A stretch of 64,000 nt of DNA. Source: Lachnospiraceae bacterium G11 (lineage in GTDB: Bacteria > Bacillota > Clostridia > Lachnospirales > Lachnospiraceae). Location: positions 17,546 to 81,545 of the forward strand of contig FMWZ01000018.1 of NCBI GenBank assembly GCA_900103495.1, in the 5' to 3' direction. The notes beneath the pieces were generated by a model. The model was not told the origin of the DNA. It made no database searches and saw only the letters and a program-made list of their open reading frames with translations. Both the position numbers and the translations under genes were made by a program. Positions within the stretch are counted from its first letter, which is position 1. Every line of letters begins with the position of its first letter. Positions 25,670-34,488 of the stretch are shown piece by piece.

Positions 25670-26938
25670 ATGGATAATGTTAAGAGATTTGATATGTCCA
25701 TCCCACCGACAAGGACCAAGTGGTATCTTAGACCACTGACTATCCTTATAAGTCTTCCGTCGGTATTGGCTCATAAATCTAAGATTATTAAAACAGGAAT
25801 GGAGGGAATTAAGCCCCCCTTTATTCTTTTATGCAATCACAATGCGTTCCTGGATTTTAAAGTTGCTACAAAGGCAATTTGGCCCTCCAGAGCAAACTAT
25901 GTTGTAGCTATAGATGGTTTTATCGGAAGGGAGAAGCTCTTAAGAGATGTGGGATGCATCTGCAAAAGGAAATTCACCAGCGATCTGACCCTTATAAAGA
26001 ATCTGTGGACAACCATAAAAAACAAAGATATCGCAATCATATATCCCGAGGCAAGATATTCCCTTTGCGGAACAACTGCGGTCCTTCCGGAATCCTTAGG
26101 GAAAATGTGCAAGATGTTTAAGGTCCCTGTGGCAACACTTATTTGCCACGGTCACCATGTGAATTCTCCCTTCTGGAACCTTCACGACAGAGGAGTGGCT
26201 CCGACGGAAGCGGAGATATCGCTGCTTTTTACACAGGAGCAGCTAAAGAGTCTTCCTGTGGATGATATAAATGACAGGATCGTTGAGAGATTTCAGTATG
26301 ACGATTTTGCCTGGCAGAAGGAAAGAAAAATAAGAACAAAATATGCCGGAAGAGCGGAAGGCCTCCACAAGGTACTGTACCAGTGTCCCTCCTGCAAAAC
26401 TGAGTTCACCATGACTTCAAAGGGCACAAAGCTTATCTGCAATACCTGTAAGAAGACCTGGACCATGTCGGAATTTGGTGAGCTTTCTGCCGACACGGGA
26501 GAAACGGAATTCAGTCACATTCCCGACTGGTATGAATGGGAGAGGCAGAACGTTCGAAAAGAAGTGGAGAACGGGACCTATTCTTCCGGAGAACTGGAAG
26601 TGCATGTAAATTCTCTTCCCAACGCGGACAGATTTATGGACATAGGAAAGGGAACCCTGTCCCATGATATGGAAGGATTTAAGGTCAAAGTTACCGATAA
26701 GGACGGAAAAGTCAGGGAGATGACCAAGACAGTTCCATCCCTTTATTCCTGCCATATCGAATATGAATACCTTGGGAAATATGGAGATTGTGTTGATCTT
26801 AATACTCTGGAAGATACCTGGTATATTTATCCCCATGGAGAGAAATTCTCCGTAACCAAAATGGCTCTTGCCACAGAAGAACTGTTTGCGGCTTACAGAA
26901 ACAGAATCGGAAAGCCCTGCAGGCCCGGATTAATGTAA
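25670..26938 (+). CDS. PlsC-like acyltransferase with an embedded zinc ribbon
   Basis: A 422-residue protein. The N-terminal half is a glycerolphosphate-acyltransferase fold: HX4D in LLCNHNAFLDFK and a block III variant IYPEARYSL in place of the usual PEGTRS. Residues about 238-262 form a zinc ribbon (CPSC...CNTC), followed by an unrecognised C-terminal domain of about 155 residues. The acyl acceptor may be lysophosphatidate or another lipid. The zinc ribbon is uncommon for the family. A simpler PlsC homologue lies at 59629-60363. Confidence 0.8.
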   Translation: MDNVKRFDMSIPPTRTKWYLRPLTILISLPSVLAHKSKIIKTGMEGIKPPFILLCNHNAFLDFKVATKAIWPSRANYVVAIDGFIGREKLLRDVGCICKRKFTSDLTLIKNLWTTIKNKDIAIIYPEARYSLCGTTAVLPESLGKMCKMFKVPVATLICHGHHVNSPFWNLHDRGVAPTEAEISLLFTQEQLKSLPVDDINDRIVERFQYDDFAWQKERKIRTKYAGRAEGLHKVLYQCPSCKTEFTMTSKGTKLICNTCKKTWTMSEFGELSADTGETEFSHIPDWYEWERQNVRKEVENGTYSSGELEVHVNSLPNADRFMDIGKGTLSHDMEGFKVKVTDKDGKVREMTKTVPSLYSCHIEYEYLGKYGDCVDLNTLEDTWYIYPHGEKFSVTKMALATEELFAAYRNRIGKPCRPGLM

Positions 26939-26942
26939 TAAA

Positions 26943-26978
26943 AAACCTGACACCAAATAGGTGCCAGGTTTATTTTTT
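26943..26978. terminator. Intrinsic terminator between convergent genes
   Basis: AAACCTG-CACC pairs with GGTG-CAGGTTT (26943-26954 with 26960-26971, one mismatch), loop AAATA, followed by TATTTTTT. It can serve both the acyltransferase and the convergent protease gene. Confidence 0.88.
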
Positions 26979-29436
26979 AGTATGTTAACATTGGTGTCCA
27001 GTATTTCTGGCCGTAAATATCAGTGAAGCAATAAGACATAAGTGCATCTCCGTCACCCATATAGGTGTTGCTGATAAGCATGTCTTCCATGTCTCTATCC
27101 ACAACCAGGGTTTCTCCAAGGAGATAACTGTCCTTGTACTCTTTGTTATATGTGTAGTAGTCACAGATGAAATCTATTCTGTCACCAATTTCAAGTTCTG
27201 TAAGGTTCTTTGCTATGGTATCTGTCTCGCCATCAACGTAATCGTATCTTGCACCTGCAATGAAGCCATCCTCATTTTCAGAAGTGAAAGCAATAATCAA
27301 ATCACAGCGAACATCATTTAAGTAGCAGGGAACGCGGCCGGTTATGATGTAGGAATCGTCATCCCACTGAGTATCCAGGTGATAGTAGGCAACAGGTTGA
27401 CTTTCGATGGAAAGCCAGGTCTTATCCGTGGGAGCCATAAGATTTCCGTTGTCATCATATTCAAAGACGTTATCCATTCCAAGATCGATATATCCCGCAC
27501 CGTCATCATAGAAGGCGTTAAGTTCCAAATCCTTTACGTAGGACCACTGGTCCTCGGACAACTGGATTATAGGAGTATCATACTCGTCCTTGGTCCAAAT
27601 AAGAGCGCTGCTGTCAAAGTGATTGGAAGCGATGTAATCCGCTGCATAATCGATATCCAAAGACTTGCCAAGGAAACCGGTGTTTTGTGATGACAGGCCT
27701 GAAATCGAAGAGAAATCACTGCCCATGAAACTTGTGAGCAGCTGGCTTATCATGTCCGCGGAGCCCATTGAACCTGAACTGCTTCCACCTCCGGATAAAT
27801 CAAAGAGCGCACCCATGGGAGATTGAGAACCACCTGAGGCAACCTGACCTGCAACTTCCAAAGAAGCGAAGTTTTGGATGCACTTGGCATACTCTTCATC
27901 CATACCTATGTCTTCATAGGTATTAACCATGCTGTCGACCTTGGAAGACTTCTTGTAAGGGAAGTAAATTGAAAGGCCGTAGGCGTTGGTCATGCTCTGA
28001 CTGGTTCTGTTGTATTTGACGCTGCCAAGAAGTGCTTCGGCAAGAGATTTGGCAGGTGCAGTGCCTACTCTGTTGGCAAAATCGACTAAATCTACCTGGT
28101 CGATTCTTGATGAGGTTGCAAACTCTCTTGTTGAACCCCTTGCGTTGGAAACAGTCTTATATTCTTTATTCTTAATCAGGTCAGAAGTGTTTTTGGAAAA
28201 TGAGGCAAGCTCCGAAGGAACCGTTGCGGATAATTCCGCCAAATCAATAAGCGAAAGCGTTGTCTTCTGGCCTCGAACACTCTGAGCGCATGCTTCTGTG
28301 AATGAATCAATTATATTTTTGCCAATATCCAGGGTGGACATTGAAGTATCATTCGATAATTTCTTAAGCCAATCTGTGTAATACCATCCGATACCCGGCT
28401 CGGTTTCCTCGGATGCAATCATGTAATCGCTGTAATTGGAAACCACCAAAGCGGTCTCAACAGTAGCCATAAGGCAGGCATCAAAGCCAACGAAATCAAA
28501 GTTGACACCGCCGTCTTTAAGGGCTTTGTTGATTCCTGAAAGAGACATTGCTCCCTTAGATGCGTATTTCTCGTCGTAACCGTATCCACTGGTGGATCCG
28601 CCGCCGTGATCCCACAAAATAAGATCATATCTGTCTGCGGGGAAGTTTTTGGCAGTCCATTTAATAAATCCTGAAAGAGTATCCGGCTCAACCATGGGTG
28701 ATTGCCCCAGATCTTTCTGAAGGCAGGTCATCTGCTGGCCCTTAATCTGGTAAACCTGGTTGGTGGAACTGCTGACTACGTTATTCTGCCATCTTTTACA
28801 TCCGCCGGTATAAATAATGAGATTTATTTTCTCTCCGACGTTTGCGGCAAGCATTTCCTGAAGGTCTTTGGATGCCATGGCGCCGCGACTTTCAAGGTCT
28901 GTACCGCACATGTAAACCATTATGGTAATAACATCACTGCCGTCGCCTTTGATGACCGTACGCTTTGCTCTTGCAGCACTTGCAACAGACTTGTCCAGTA
29001 CGCCGGTATTGGCCTTACCGCTCCATGCAGCGGAGCTTTCTTCACTGTAAACGCCACCTCCAAGGAAACTTCCCAGAATAGAGCTGAGTCCTGAGGTCCC
29101 CGTTCCTGAAGGGCTGGTGGTTGTGGTGGTCTGCGCAGGTGAAGGAGCATATGATGTCAGGGAGGAATCGTCTCCGCCAAAGCCTCCAAGTAAGGAGCCA
29201 AGGCCTCCGCCTCCACCTAATAAAACGAGTACAATAATAACAATTAGAAAGAAGAGAGGACTCTTTCTTCCGCCCCTATTCATATTCCCGCCGGAAGGCC
29301 CTGATGATATGGGGGAACTTCCGCTCCCATAACCGCCTGTCCCCACGGGACCGATTCCAAGTCCATCCCCTCGTTTATGAACACCGGATCCTCCTCCGGT
29401 AACATTCTTTTTTCTTCCAAGTGGTCTGTTAGCCAT
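26977..29436 (-). CDS. Membrane-anchored clostripain-family (C11) cysteine protease
   Basis: Start taken at the ATG ending at 29436 (AGGAGGTG upstream); the GTG 9 bases earlier is part of the ribosome site. The product is 819 residues. It has a Gly/Ser/Arg-rich N-terminus, one hydrophobic helix (FFLIVIIVLVLLGGGG), then a Ser/Gly/Thr linker. The C11 peptidase domain follows, with ITIMVYMCGTDLESRGA, the catalytic His in LILWDHGGGS and the catalytic Cys in VGFDACLMA. Such enzymes cleave after Arg or Lys. The C-terminal ~250 residues are a beta-rich domain of unknown role. It is divergent from the RiPP cluster; a link to peptide processing is possible but not shown. Confidence 0.9.
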   Translation of the reverse strand: MANRPLGRKKNVTGGGSGVHKRGDGLGIGPVGTGGYGSGSSPISSGPSGGNMNRGGRKSPLFFLIVIIVLVLLGGGGGLGSLLGGFGGDDSSLTSYAPSPAQTTTTTSPSGTGTSGLSSILGSFLGGGVYSEESSAAWSGKANTGVLDKSVASAARAKRTVIKGDGSDVITIMVYMCGTDLESRGAMASKDLQEMLAANVGEKINLIIYTGGCKRWQNNVVSSSTNQVYQIKGQQMTCLQKDLGQSPMVEPDTLSGFIKWTAKNFPADRYDLILWDHGGGSTSGYGYDEKYASKGAMSLSGINKALKDGGVNFDFVGFDACLMATVETALVVSNYSDYMIASEETEPGIGWYYTDWLKKLSNDTSMSTLDIGKNIIDSFTEACAQSVRGQKTTLSLIDLAELSATVPSELASFSKNTSDLIKNKEYKTVSNARGSTREFATSSRIDQVDLVDFANRVGTAPAKSLAEALLGSVKYNRTSQSMTNAYGLSIYFPYKKSSKVDSMVNTYEDIGMDEEYAKCIQNFASLEVAGQVASGGSQSPMGALFDLSGGGSSSGSMGSADMISQLLTSFMGSDFSSISGLSSQNTGFLGKSLDIDYAADYIASNHFDSSALIWTKDEYDTPIIQLSEDQWSYVKDLELNAFYDDGAGYIDLGMDNVFEYDDNGNLMAPTDKTWLSIESQPVAYYHLDTQWDDDSYIITGRVPCYLNDVRCDLIIAFTSENEDGFIAGARYDYVDGETDTIAKNLTELEIGDRIDFICDYYTYNKEYKDSYLLGETLVVDRDMEDMLISNTYMGDGDALMSYCFTDIYGQKYWTPMLTY

Positions 29437-29553
29437 GTATTTCACCTCCTAAAATACACTTTAAATATAGCACAACGCAGCAGATTAAACTACAATAAAA
29501 CCTTTTCTCCTCGTGAGGACAGCACCGTCTGTAAGGCTGCGACTTAAAGTAAA

Positions 29554-29573
29554 TGGAAACTTTTTTGTTTCCA
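29554..29573. promoter_or_regulatory. Palindrome upstream of the RiPP operon
   Basis: TGGAAAC, six T, GTTTCCA, followed by CTTTTTG. It lies in the 203-base region between the divergent protease gene and the M16 gene, about 70 bases before the M16 start. It could be an operator for the cluster's HTH regulator or a weak terminator. The rest of this region is AT-rich (TTAATTAATTTTAATTGATTG onward) with TATAAAT-like boxes, but no -35/-10 pair with good spacing. Confidence 0.45.
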
Positions 29574-29639
29574 CTTTTTGTATTAATTAATTTTAATTGA
29601 TTGCTTAGTATAAATATAGAACGAAGATGAGGACGAGAA

Positions 29640-30908
29640 ATGTACGAGGTTGTAAATGCTTACTTGGAAAACGGATTAAAAGTAATCCTGCATAGAATAC
29701 CTGAAGCAAAAACCTTTGCTTGCGGATTATGGGTTAAACAAGGAAGTAGTAATGAAAATGACGAGAATAACGGACTTTCGCATCTTACAGAACATTTATT
29801 GTTAAACCCGCAGAATCCAATGAGTCCAAAATTCGGCAAGTTGATGTCGGAGATAGCATCAAATGGGGTTATGTACAATGCGGCAACAACGAAAGAGTAT
29901 ACATGCTTCTATTTTACGGGGCTTGAGAGATTGCTTGAAAAATGTCTTAAAGCATTAGCATTGATGTCGATTGAGAACAGAGAGTTTGAGGATGACTTTT
30001 TTGAAAATGAAAAAAGAGTGGTATTGCAGGAAGCTACCAGTTTTTATTCATCTTTCCAACAAATAAAGGAAAGAACAAGTCAGGCGATATGGGGGAATAT
30101 CGGGATAGGAAGAATTATCATGGGTGATATGAATAATATTTCCAGCGCCAATCTCGAATCAATAAATGAAATTATAGAAAACTCATATGTACCAAACAAT
30201 TCAATATTGGTAGTAATCGGCAATATAGACTATACGGAGACGTTAAATATAATAAGCAACTACTTTGAAGACTGGAGATACAAAAAAATCTTATCAAAGG
30301 AAAGCGCGGTTGAAAAAAGCCCGGGTATTTATATAAACACCGGAAGTGGAAAAAGTGCAGTAATTTCAATTGGATTCAGAACAGTACCTTATAACGAACC
30401 AAACAGAACCACGGTGGACATGATGGTCAGAATGCTTGGACATGATGGACTTCAAGCCAGATTGGTTCAAGAAATAAGGATGAAACGGGGCTTGTCGTAT
30501 AACCTTGGAGGGTTTACCAGTTTTTACAGAAGACATGGAACAATAGGATTCATGGCAGTTAGCGACAAAACAAAAATAACAGAAATAGCGAAGTTAACAT
30601 CTGAAGTAATAAACGACGTAAAGGAAAACGGGTTTGCAGATGATGAGATTGCTCGTGAGAAATGTGCAATGGAGACGTCGTTACTTCTGGAGGTTGACAA
30701 TATAACAGATCATCTGAGGTACATAGGAAAATGTTCTGTTATGGAAGAAGACTTCTTTGTAGAAAATGAAGTAAGAGCTATTAAGGATGTTACAGGCGAG
30801 CAGCTGAGAGAAGTGGTTCGAAACAGCTTTACGGAAGATAACCTCGGAGTAGCGGTTATAGGAGATGTGGACAGTGAAGAACTTATCTCAAACATATCGA
30901 TAGCTTAG
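29640..30908 (+). CDS. M16-family zinc peptidase of the RiPP cluster
   Basis: A 422-residue single-unit M16 peptidase. The inverted zinc motif HLTEH is at residues 48-52, and the third ligand is probably Glu124 in FENEKRVVLQE. The second half has the family's substrate-side Arg/Tyr region (EIRMKRGLSYNLGGFTSFY). In other RiPP pathways (e.g. PqqF, AlbE/F of subtilosin) M16 proteins remove or trim leader peptides. Here it is the first gene of a run with a precursor, a radical SAM enzyme and an exporter, so leader removal is the likely job. A ribosome site (GATGAGGACG) is present but not ideal. Confidence 0.88.
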   Translation: MYEVVNAYLENGLKVILHRIPEAKTFACGLWVKQGSSNENDENNGLSHLTEHLLLNPQNPMSPKFGKLMSEIASNGVMYNAATTKEYTCFYFTGLERLLEKCLKALALMSIENREFEDDFFENEKRVVLQEATSFYSSFQQIKERTSQAIWGNIGIGRIIMGDMNNISSANLESINEIIENSYVPNNSILVVIGNIDYTETLNIISNYFEDWRYKKILSKESAVEKSPGIYINTGSGKSAVISIGFRTVPYNEPNRTTVDMMVRMLGHDGLQARLVQEIRMKRGLSYNLGGFTSFYRRHGTIGFMAVSDKTKITEIAKLTSEVINDVKENGFADDEIAREKCAMETSLLLEVDNITDHLRYIGKCSVMEEDFFVENEVRAIKDVTGEQLREVVRNSFTEDNLGVAVIGDVDSEELISNISIA

Positions 30909-30918
30909 GAGATATGAT

Positions 30919-31527
30919 ATGACAGATATGGCTTGTATATATGAAATGAATATGGTTCAGGAAACTCGCCAGGTAGATGAAGACTTACTGTCCGGAAGAG
31001 CATTTGACATTCTTCTTGGATTGTTGGATTCAAAGCAAACTGCCGATTCATTGGCCAAAAAACTGGCCATGCCGCGATATTCACTTAAGCTTTATCTTAA
31101 AAGACTCGTAAATGCCGGAATAGTGGTTGAACATGCGCTTCCGGTTAGTGAAGGAGCCATTGAAAACGAGTATGAATTGCCAAGTGACAGGCTTTCTATA
31201 ATTAATAATCTTGGGAAAGAGGGCTCTAAATTTAAAGCTGCAAGAGATTCGGAAATATCTGCTCAGCATTTTGCAGTCATGGCTAAAAGAGCAATCATGT
31301 CAGCGGCGGCCAATAAGGATGATCCTTACTATATCGGTTCATACTTTATGAAGGCCAGTGAAGAAAATATGGCCAAGTTTAAAAAAGAGGTCTTGGACCT
31401 CTTTGAAAAATACAAAGCAATGGAAGATCCTGAACAAGACAAAACATATAGTCTGTTTACGGTATTTTCACCATTCAACATGGAGGATGAAGAAAATGGA
31501 AAAGAAAATCAGAAAAATGCCCTGTGA
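30919..31527 (+). CDS. Winged-helix protein of unknown role in the RiPP cluster
   Basis: A 202-residue protein. Residues about 25-75 look like a winged helix-turn-helix (FDILLGLLDSKQTADSLAKK, then SLKLYLKRLVNAGIVVEH). The rest is helical and acidic at the end (FNMEDEENGKENQ). AGGAG precedes ATG 30919. It could bind DNA, or be a peptide-recognition adaptor as wHTH folds are in RiPP recognition elements. It ends inside the next small ORF (32-base overlap), which suggests co-translation. Confidence 0.6.
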   Translation: MTDMACIYEMNMVQETRQVDEDLLSGRAFDILLGLLDSKQTADSLAKKLAMPRYSLKLYLKRLVNAGIVVEHALPVSEGAIENEYELPSDRLSIINNLGKEGSKFKAARDSEISAQHFAVMAKRAIMSAAANKDDPYYIGSYFMKASEENMAKFKKEVLDLFEKYKAMEDPEQDKTYSLFTVFSPFNMEDEENGKENQKNAL

Positions 31528-31645
31528 AAATGAGGACAAGAAGTCAACTGTTCAGATTCAGAATTTTGAAAACAAATTAAATGTTTCGGACGAGGAAGAG
31601 GACAACGGGATTTCATATGAAATCACATTTGGTGAGAGAGAATAA
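31496..31645 (+). CDS. 49-residue peptide, candidate second RiPP precursor or partner
   Basis: GGAGG at 31482-31486 with 9-base spacing supports ATG 31496. The peptide is very acidic and has one Cys near its N-terminus (MPCENED). Its C-terminal part (EEEDNGIS, then EITFGERE) resembles the core-flanking part of the 56-residue precursor (GEEENALS, then INFGCK): acidic run, Ile/Leu-Ser, Ile-Thr/Asn-Phe-Gly. It lacks the Cys after Phe-Gly. It may be an accessory peptide, a diverged precursor or an export/recognition partner. No family is recognised. Confidence 0.6.
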   Translation: MEKKIRKMPCENEDKKSTVQIQNFENKLNVSDEEEDNGISYEITFGERE

Positions 31646-31711
31646 TTTAAGTTTATTTTTGTGCACATAATAATATAAAAAACAAACAATTATTTTAAGG
31701 AGGATTTCAAC

Positions 31712-31882
31712 ATGAAGAACATTGATTTAACAAAACAGGATTATGAAGTAGCTGATGGTAAGGTTGTAATCACATCCGACGAGTTGCTCAACATGATTCA
31801 GTCAGACGAAGTTGCTATTGACGGAGAAGAGGAAAATGCTCTTTCCATCAACTTTGGATGCAAGGTTTCTGCTGCATCATAA
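31712..31882 (+). CDS. RiPP precursor peptide (single-Cys core)
   Basis: AAGGAGG at 31697-31703 gives ATG 31712. The 56-residue product begins MKNIDLTKQDYEVADGKVVI and contains an acidic helical leader (TSDELLNMIQ, then DEVAIDGEEE). Only one Cys occurs, at position 50, in the C-terminal segment NFGCKVSAAS. The short length, acidic leader, small polar C-terminus and position directly before a radical SAM/SPASM gene identify it as the likely substrate. A Cys-linked thioether or another radical-made crosslink at the FGCK region is an inference. It does not match precursor families I know well. Confidence 0.75.
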   Translation: MKNIDLTKQDYEVADGKVVITSDELLNMIQSDEVAIDGEEENALSINFGCKVSAAS

Positions 31883-31895
31883 ATGGATTTTATTA

Positions 31896-31917
31896 GGGGC
31901 CGGCCTAGGCCGGCTCC
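31896..31917 (+). other. GC-rich hairpin between precursor and maturase genes
   Basis: GGGGCCGGCC, TA, GGCCGGCTCC: a near-perfect stem in an otherwise AT-rich region, with no T-run after it. Such stems after precursor genes often slow transcription or protect the upstream mRNA, giving more precursor than enzyme. Confidence 0.65.
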
Positions 31918-31929
31918 AATAAGGTTAAT

Positions 31930-33195
31930 ATGAAACTATCAAAGTACGCATATAATATAAAAATCAATAATAAGCTGGGCGCTTATTATAGCGTCCTTTC
32001 CAGAAGATACGTTACGTATGATTATTCTAAAAGGGAAAAATACAAAGAGATTGTTGAGCACCTGAATAAATCCCAATATACTCCCGAAGAGGTCAATTTC
32101 ATAAGGGAATTACATAAATACGGGATTATTGTTGATGAAAAAACAAATGAGGAAGCATACCTTAAATATAAGGAAAATGCGGCACGCTTTCGGGATCAGG
32201 TATTAAGGATAACTGTTTTTGTTACCACAGGATGCAATTTCAGGTGCACATATTGTACACAGTGTCATACTCACACCAGAATGACCGACGAAACAAAGAA
32301 CTCTTTGATTAAATATATAGAGAATGTATCGTTGCAAAAAAAACGAATAGAAATTGTCTGGTTTGGCGGAGAACCTCTAGTCGAATTTCAGGCAATAATT
32401 GACATATTGAGCAAAGCCAAAAGCCTTTGTGGGAGTAACGGGTGTAGCCTCGTGAGTTATGCGGTTACAAACGGATACCTCCTCACAAAAGACAGAATCG
32501 AAAAGATGAAGGAGGTCGGATTTGAAGCTTTGCAGATAACTGTGGATATTAATAAGAAAATTCATGATTCTCAACGGGTGAAAGCAGATGGTTCAGGCAC
32601 ATATGACAGGGTTGTAGGAAACTTGATTATGGCAGTTGAAAACGGGATTAATGTTACACTTCGTATGAATATCGCAGGACCTATTTCAAGTTCAGACCTT
32701 GATGTTTTAAGGAAAATCAATCCTCGCCTTAGAAATAATATATGGGTTGATATAGCAAATGTTTTTCAAAACGAAAAGAACAGTACATACCCTTTATTAA
32801 AAAAGGCAATAAAAATGAAATATAGCTACGGAGGAAGATTTAACAACTATTCCGGCTGCACCACATGTGGACCAAACTCAATGGTTGTAAATACAAATGG
32901 AGATATTCTTTTTTGCTCCAATGCAGATGAATTATCCGGAATAGGAGTTCTGAACTCGAAAGGAATTCCAGCATATAAAAATGAAATGGATTACGACATA
33001 AACATATCCAGATCATTGACAGATATTGATGAATGCCGGAACTGCCCGGAACTTCCCCTTTGCCTGGGTCGATGTTATAAAGCATTGTTACCGGGAGGTG
33101 ATGGTGGTTGTCTAGGGAAAAGGGCCAACGGAATGAGTGTAGAGGAAACAGCAAAATTAGATTATTTTTATGACTTGGAAAAAGGAGCTATCTAA
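31930..33195 (+). CDS. Radical SAM/SPASM peptide maturase
   Basis: A 421-residue enzyme. The [4Fe-4S] radical SAM motif is C102-x3-C106-x2-C109 (GCNFRCTYC), followed by a further Cys112 and the FGGEPL loop. The N-terminal ~85 residues are helical and may act as a PqqD-like precursor-binding part. The C-terminal SPASM region has Cys in GCTTCGPNSM, ILFCSN, CRNC, PLCLGRC and GGCLG, enough for two auxiliary Fe-S clusters. Such enzymes install thioether or C-C links in peptides. It overlaps the exporter gene by one base. Confidence 0.92.
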   Translation: MKLSKYAYNIKINNKLGAYYSVLSRRYVTYDYSKREKYKEIVEHLNKSQYTPEEVNFIRELHKYGIIVDEKTNEEAYLKYKENAARFRDQVLRITVFVTTGCNFRCTYCTQCHTHTRMTDETKNSLIKYIENVSLQKKRIEIVWFGGEPLVEFQAIIDILSKAKSLCGSNGCSLVSYAVTNGYLLTKDRIEKMKEVGFEALQITVDINKKIHDSQRVKADGSGTYDRVVGNLIMAVENGINVTLRMNIAGPISSSDLDVLRKINPRLRNNIWVDIANVFQNEKNSTYPLLKKAIKMKYSYGGRFNNYSGCTTCGPNSMVVNTNGDILFCSNADELSGIGVLNSKGIPAYKNEMDYDINISRSLTDIDECRNCPELPLCLGRCYKALLPGGDGGCLGKRANGMSVEETAKLDYFYDLEKGAI

Positions 33196-34484
33196 TGGAA
33201 GGGAATAAAAAGCAAACTTACAAAGATGTGTTCTCACAAAAAGAATTCATGAAAATGACTATAGCTGCATTAATCAATAGATTTGGAGATTCTATTGATG
33301 CCATAGCAAGCACCTGGATTGTTTATGAACTTACTAAGAGTGCAGCTTGGTCGGCGACTGTCTATGCTGTTAATGCTCTCCCCACAGTGCTTATTACACC
33401 TTTAGCAGGACCCTGGGTCGAAGGACGGAATAAGAAGGCAATAATGATAGTAACAGATATTATTAGATGCTTAATTGTCGCTGCGGTTGCAACTTTATTC
33501 CTGATGGGAGGATTAAAGCCCTGGATGTTAATCGTATCCAACCTGATAATATCCACTGTGGAGGCATTCAGAGGTCCGGCAAATATGGCTTTGACGCCCA
33601 ATCTTTTAGAGGAAAAGCTATACTCAAGAGGGCTGGCTCTTGAATCCTCACTTACTAATATTGTGCAACTGATTGGCACAGCGGCTGCGGCAGGTATAAT
33701 AGCTTTTGTAGGTGTATCGGGGGCGCTATATATAGATATGGTTACTTTTATCCTTTCTGCAGCCATCATTGTTTTCGTTGATACTCATGAAAAGGACATT
33801 CAGAAGGTTAAGTTTGAGGTAGCCTCATACTTCAGAGATTTGAAAGATGGATTTAAATATGTATCCAGAGATAGAGCAATAGTATTTTTCTTGGTGTATG
33901 TTGTATTTATAAATGCAATCTTGGTGCCCCTCAACAGTTTACAGGCTCCTTTGGCATCGGAGATACTTAACGGGGGTGCAGAAATGCTATCAGTTATATC
34001 AGTTTCCACCACGATAGCTATGCTTGTTGGGACAGCAATTTATCCTGAGGTATTAGATAAATTGGGGAACAGGATGGTTGTCGGGATTGTAGGGCTTGGA
34101 ATAGCCGTATTCTACGGAGCGATAATACTGTTCCAACCTGTATATGGAAACAAATTCCTGACATACATTGTAGTAGCGGCTACAAGCTTTATTCTGGGAA
34201 CAGCAATTGCATTTGGACAGAGTCTGGTAAATGTATTGTTTATGTCAAAGGTAAACAAGGAGTATATAGCAAGGGCATCTGGAATATGTACGGCTGGTTC
34301 AGCTGCAGCGACACCGGTGACATCATTTGTCATAGGATCAATAGTTACCTTTGTCAGCATAAGATGGACATTTATAGGCGCAGCAATTGCAGCGCTAATT
34401 GTTACCGCTTTAGTAATTAAGAGTGAGGTTCTCGGCGACGAAGAAGCTAATGGACTAAGTGATATCATGCCAGAGGAGGTATAG
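33195..34484 (+). CDS. MFS exporter of the RiPP cluster
   Basis: A 429-residue protein with 12 predicted helices. The N-terminal MTIAALINRFGDSIDAIAST and GRNKKAIMIVTDIIRCL loop resemble the MFS drug-efflux group (MefA/EntS type), often used for small natural products instead of ABC transporters. TAATG overlap couples it to the maturase. Given its place, it probably exports the finished peptide and may also confer self-protection. Confidence 0.85.
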   Translation: MEGNKKQTYKDVFSQKEFMKMTIAALINRFGDSIDAIASTWIVYELTKSAAWSATVYAVNALPTVLITPLAGPWVEGRNKKAIMIVTDIIRCLIVAAVATLFLMGGLKPWMLIVSNLIISTVEAFRGPANMALTPNLLEEKLYSRGLALESSLTNIVQLIGTAAAAGIIAFVGVSGALYIDMVTFILSAAIIVFVDTHEKDIQKVKFEVASYFRDLKDGFKYVSRDRAIVFFLVYVVFINAILVPLNSLQAPLASEILNGGAEMLSVISVSTTIAMLVGTAIYPEVLDKLGNRMVVGIVGLGIAVFYGAIILFQPVYGNKFLTYIVVAATSFILGTAIAFGQSLVNVLFMSKVNKEYIARASGICTAGSAAATPVTSFVIGSIVTFVSIRWTFIGAAIAALIVTALVIKSEVLGDEEANGLSDIMPEEV

Positions 34485-34488
34485 AGAT

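Noticed and set aside
29640..34484. Lanthipeptide or sactipeptide (multi-Cys) cluster
   Set aside because: There is no LanB/LanC/LanM gene, and the precursor has only one Cys, so these classes do not fit well.
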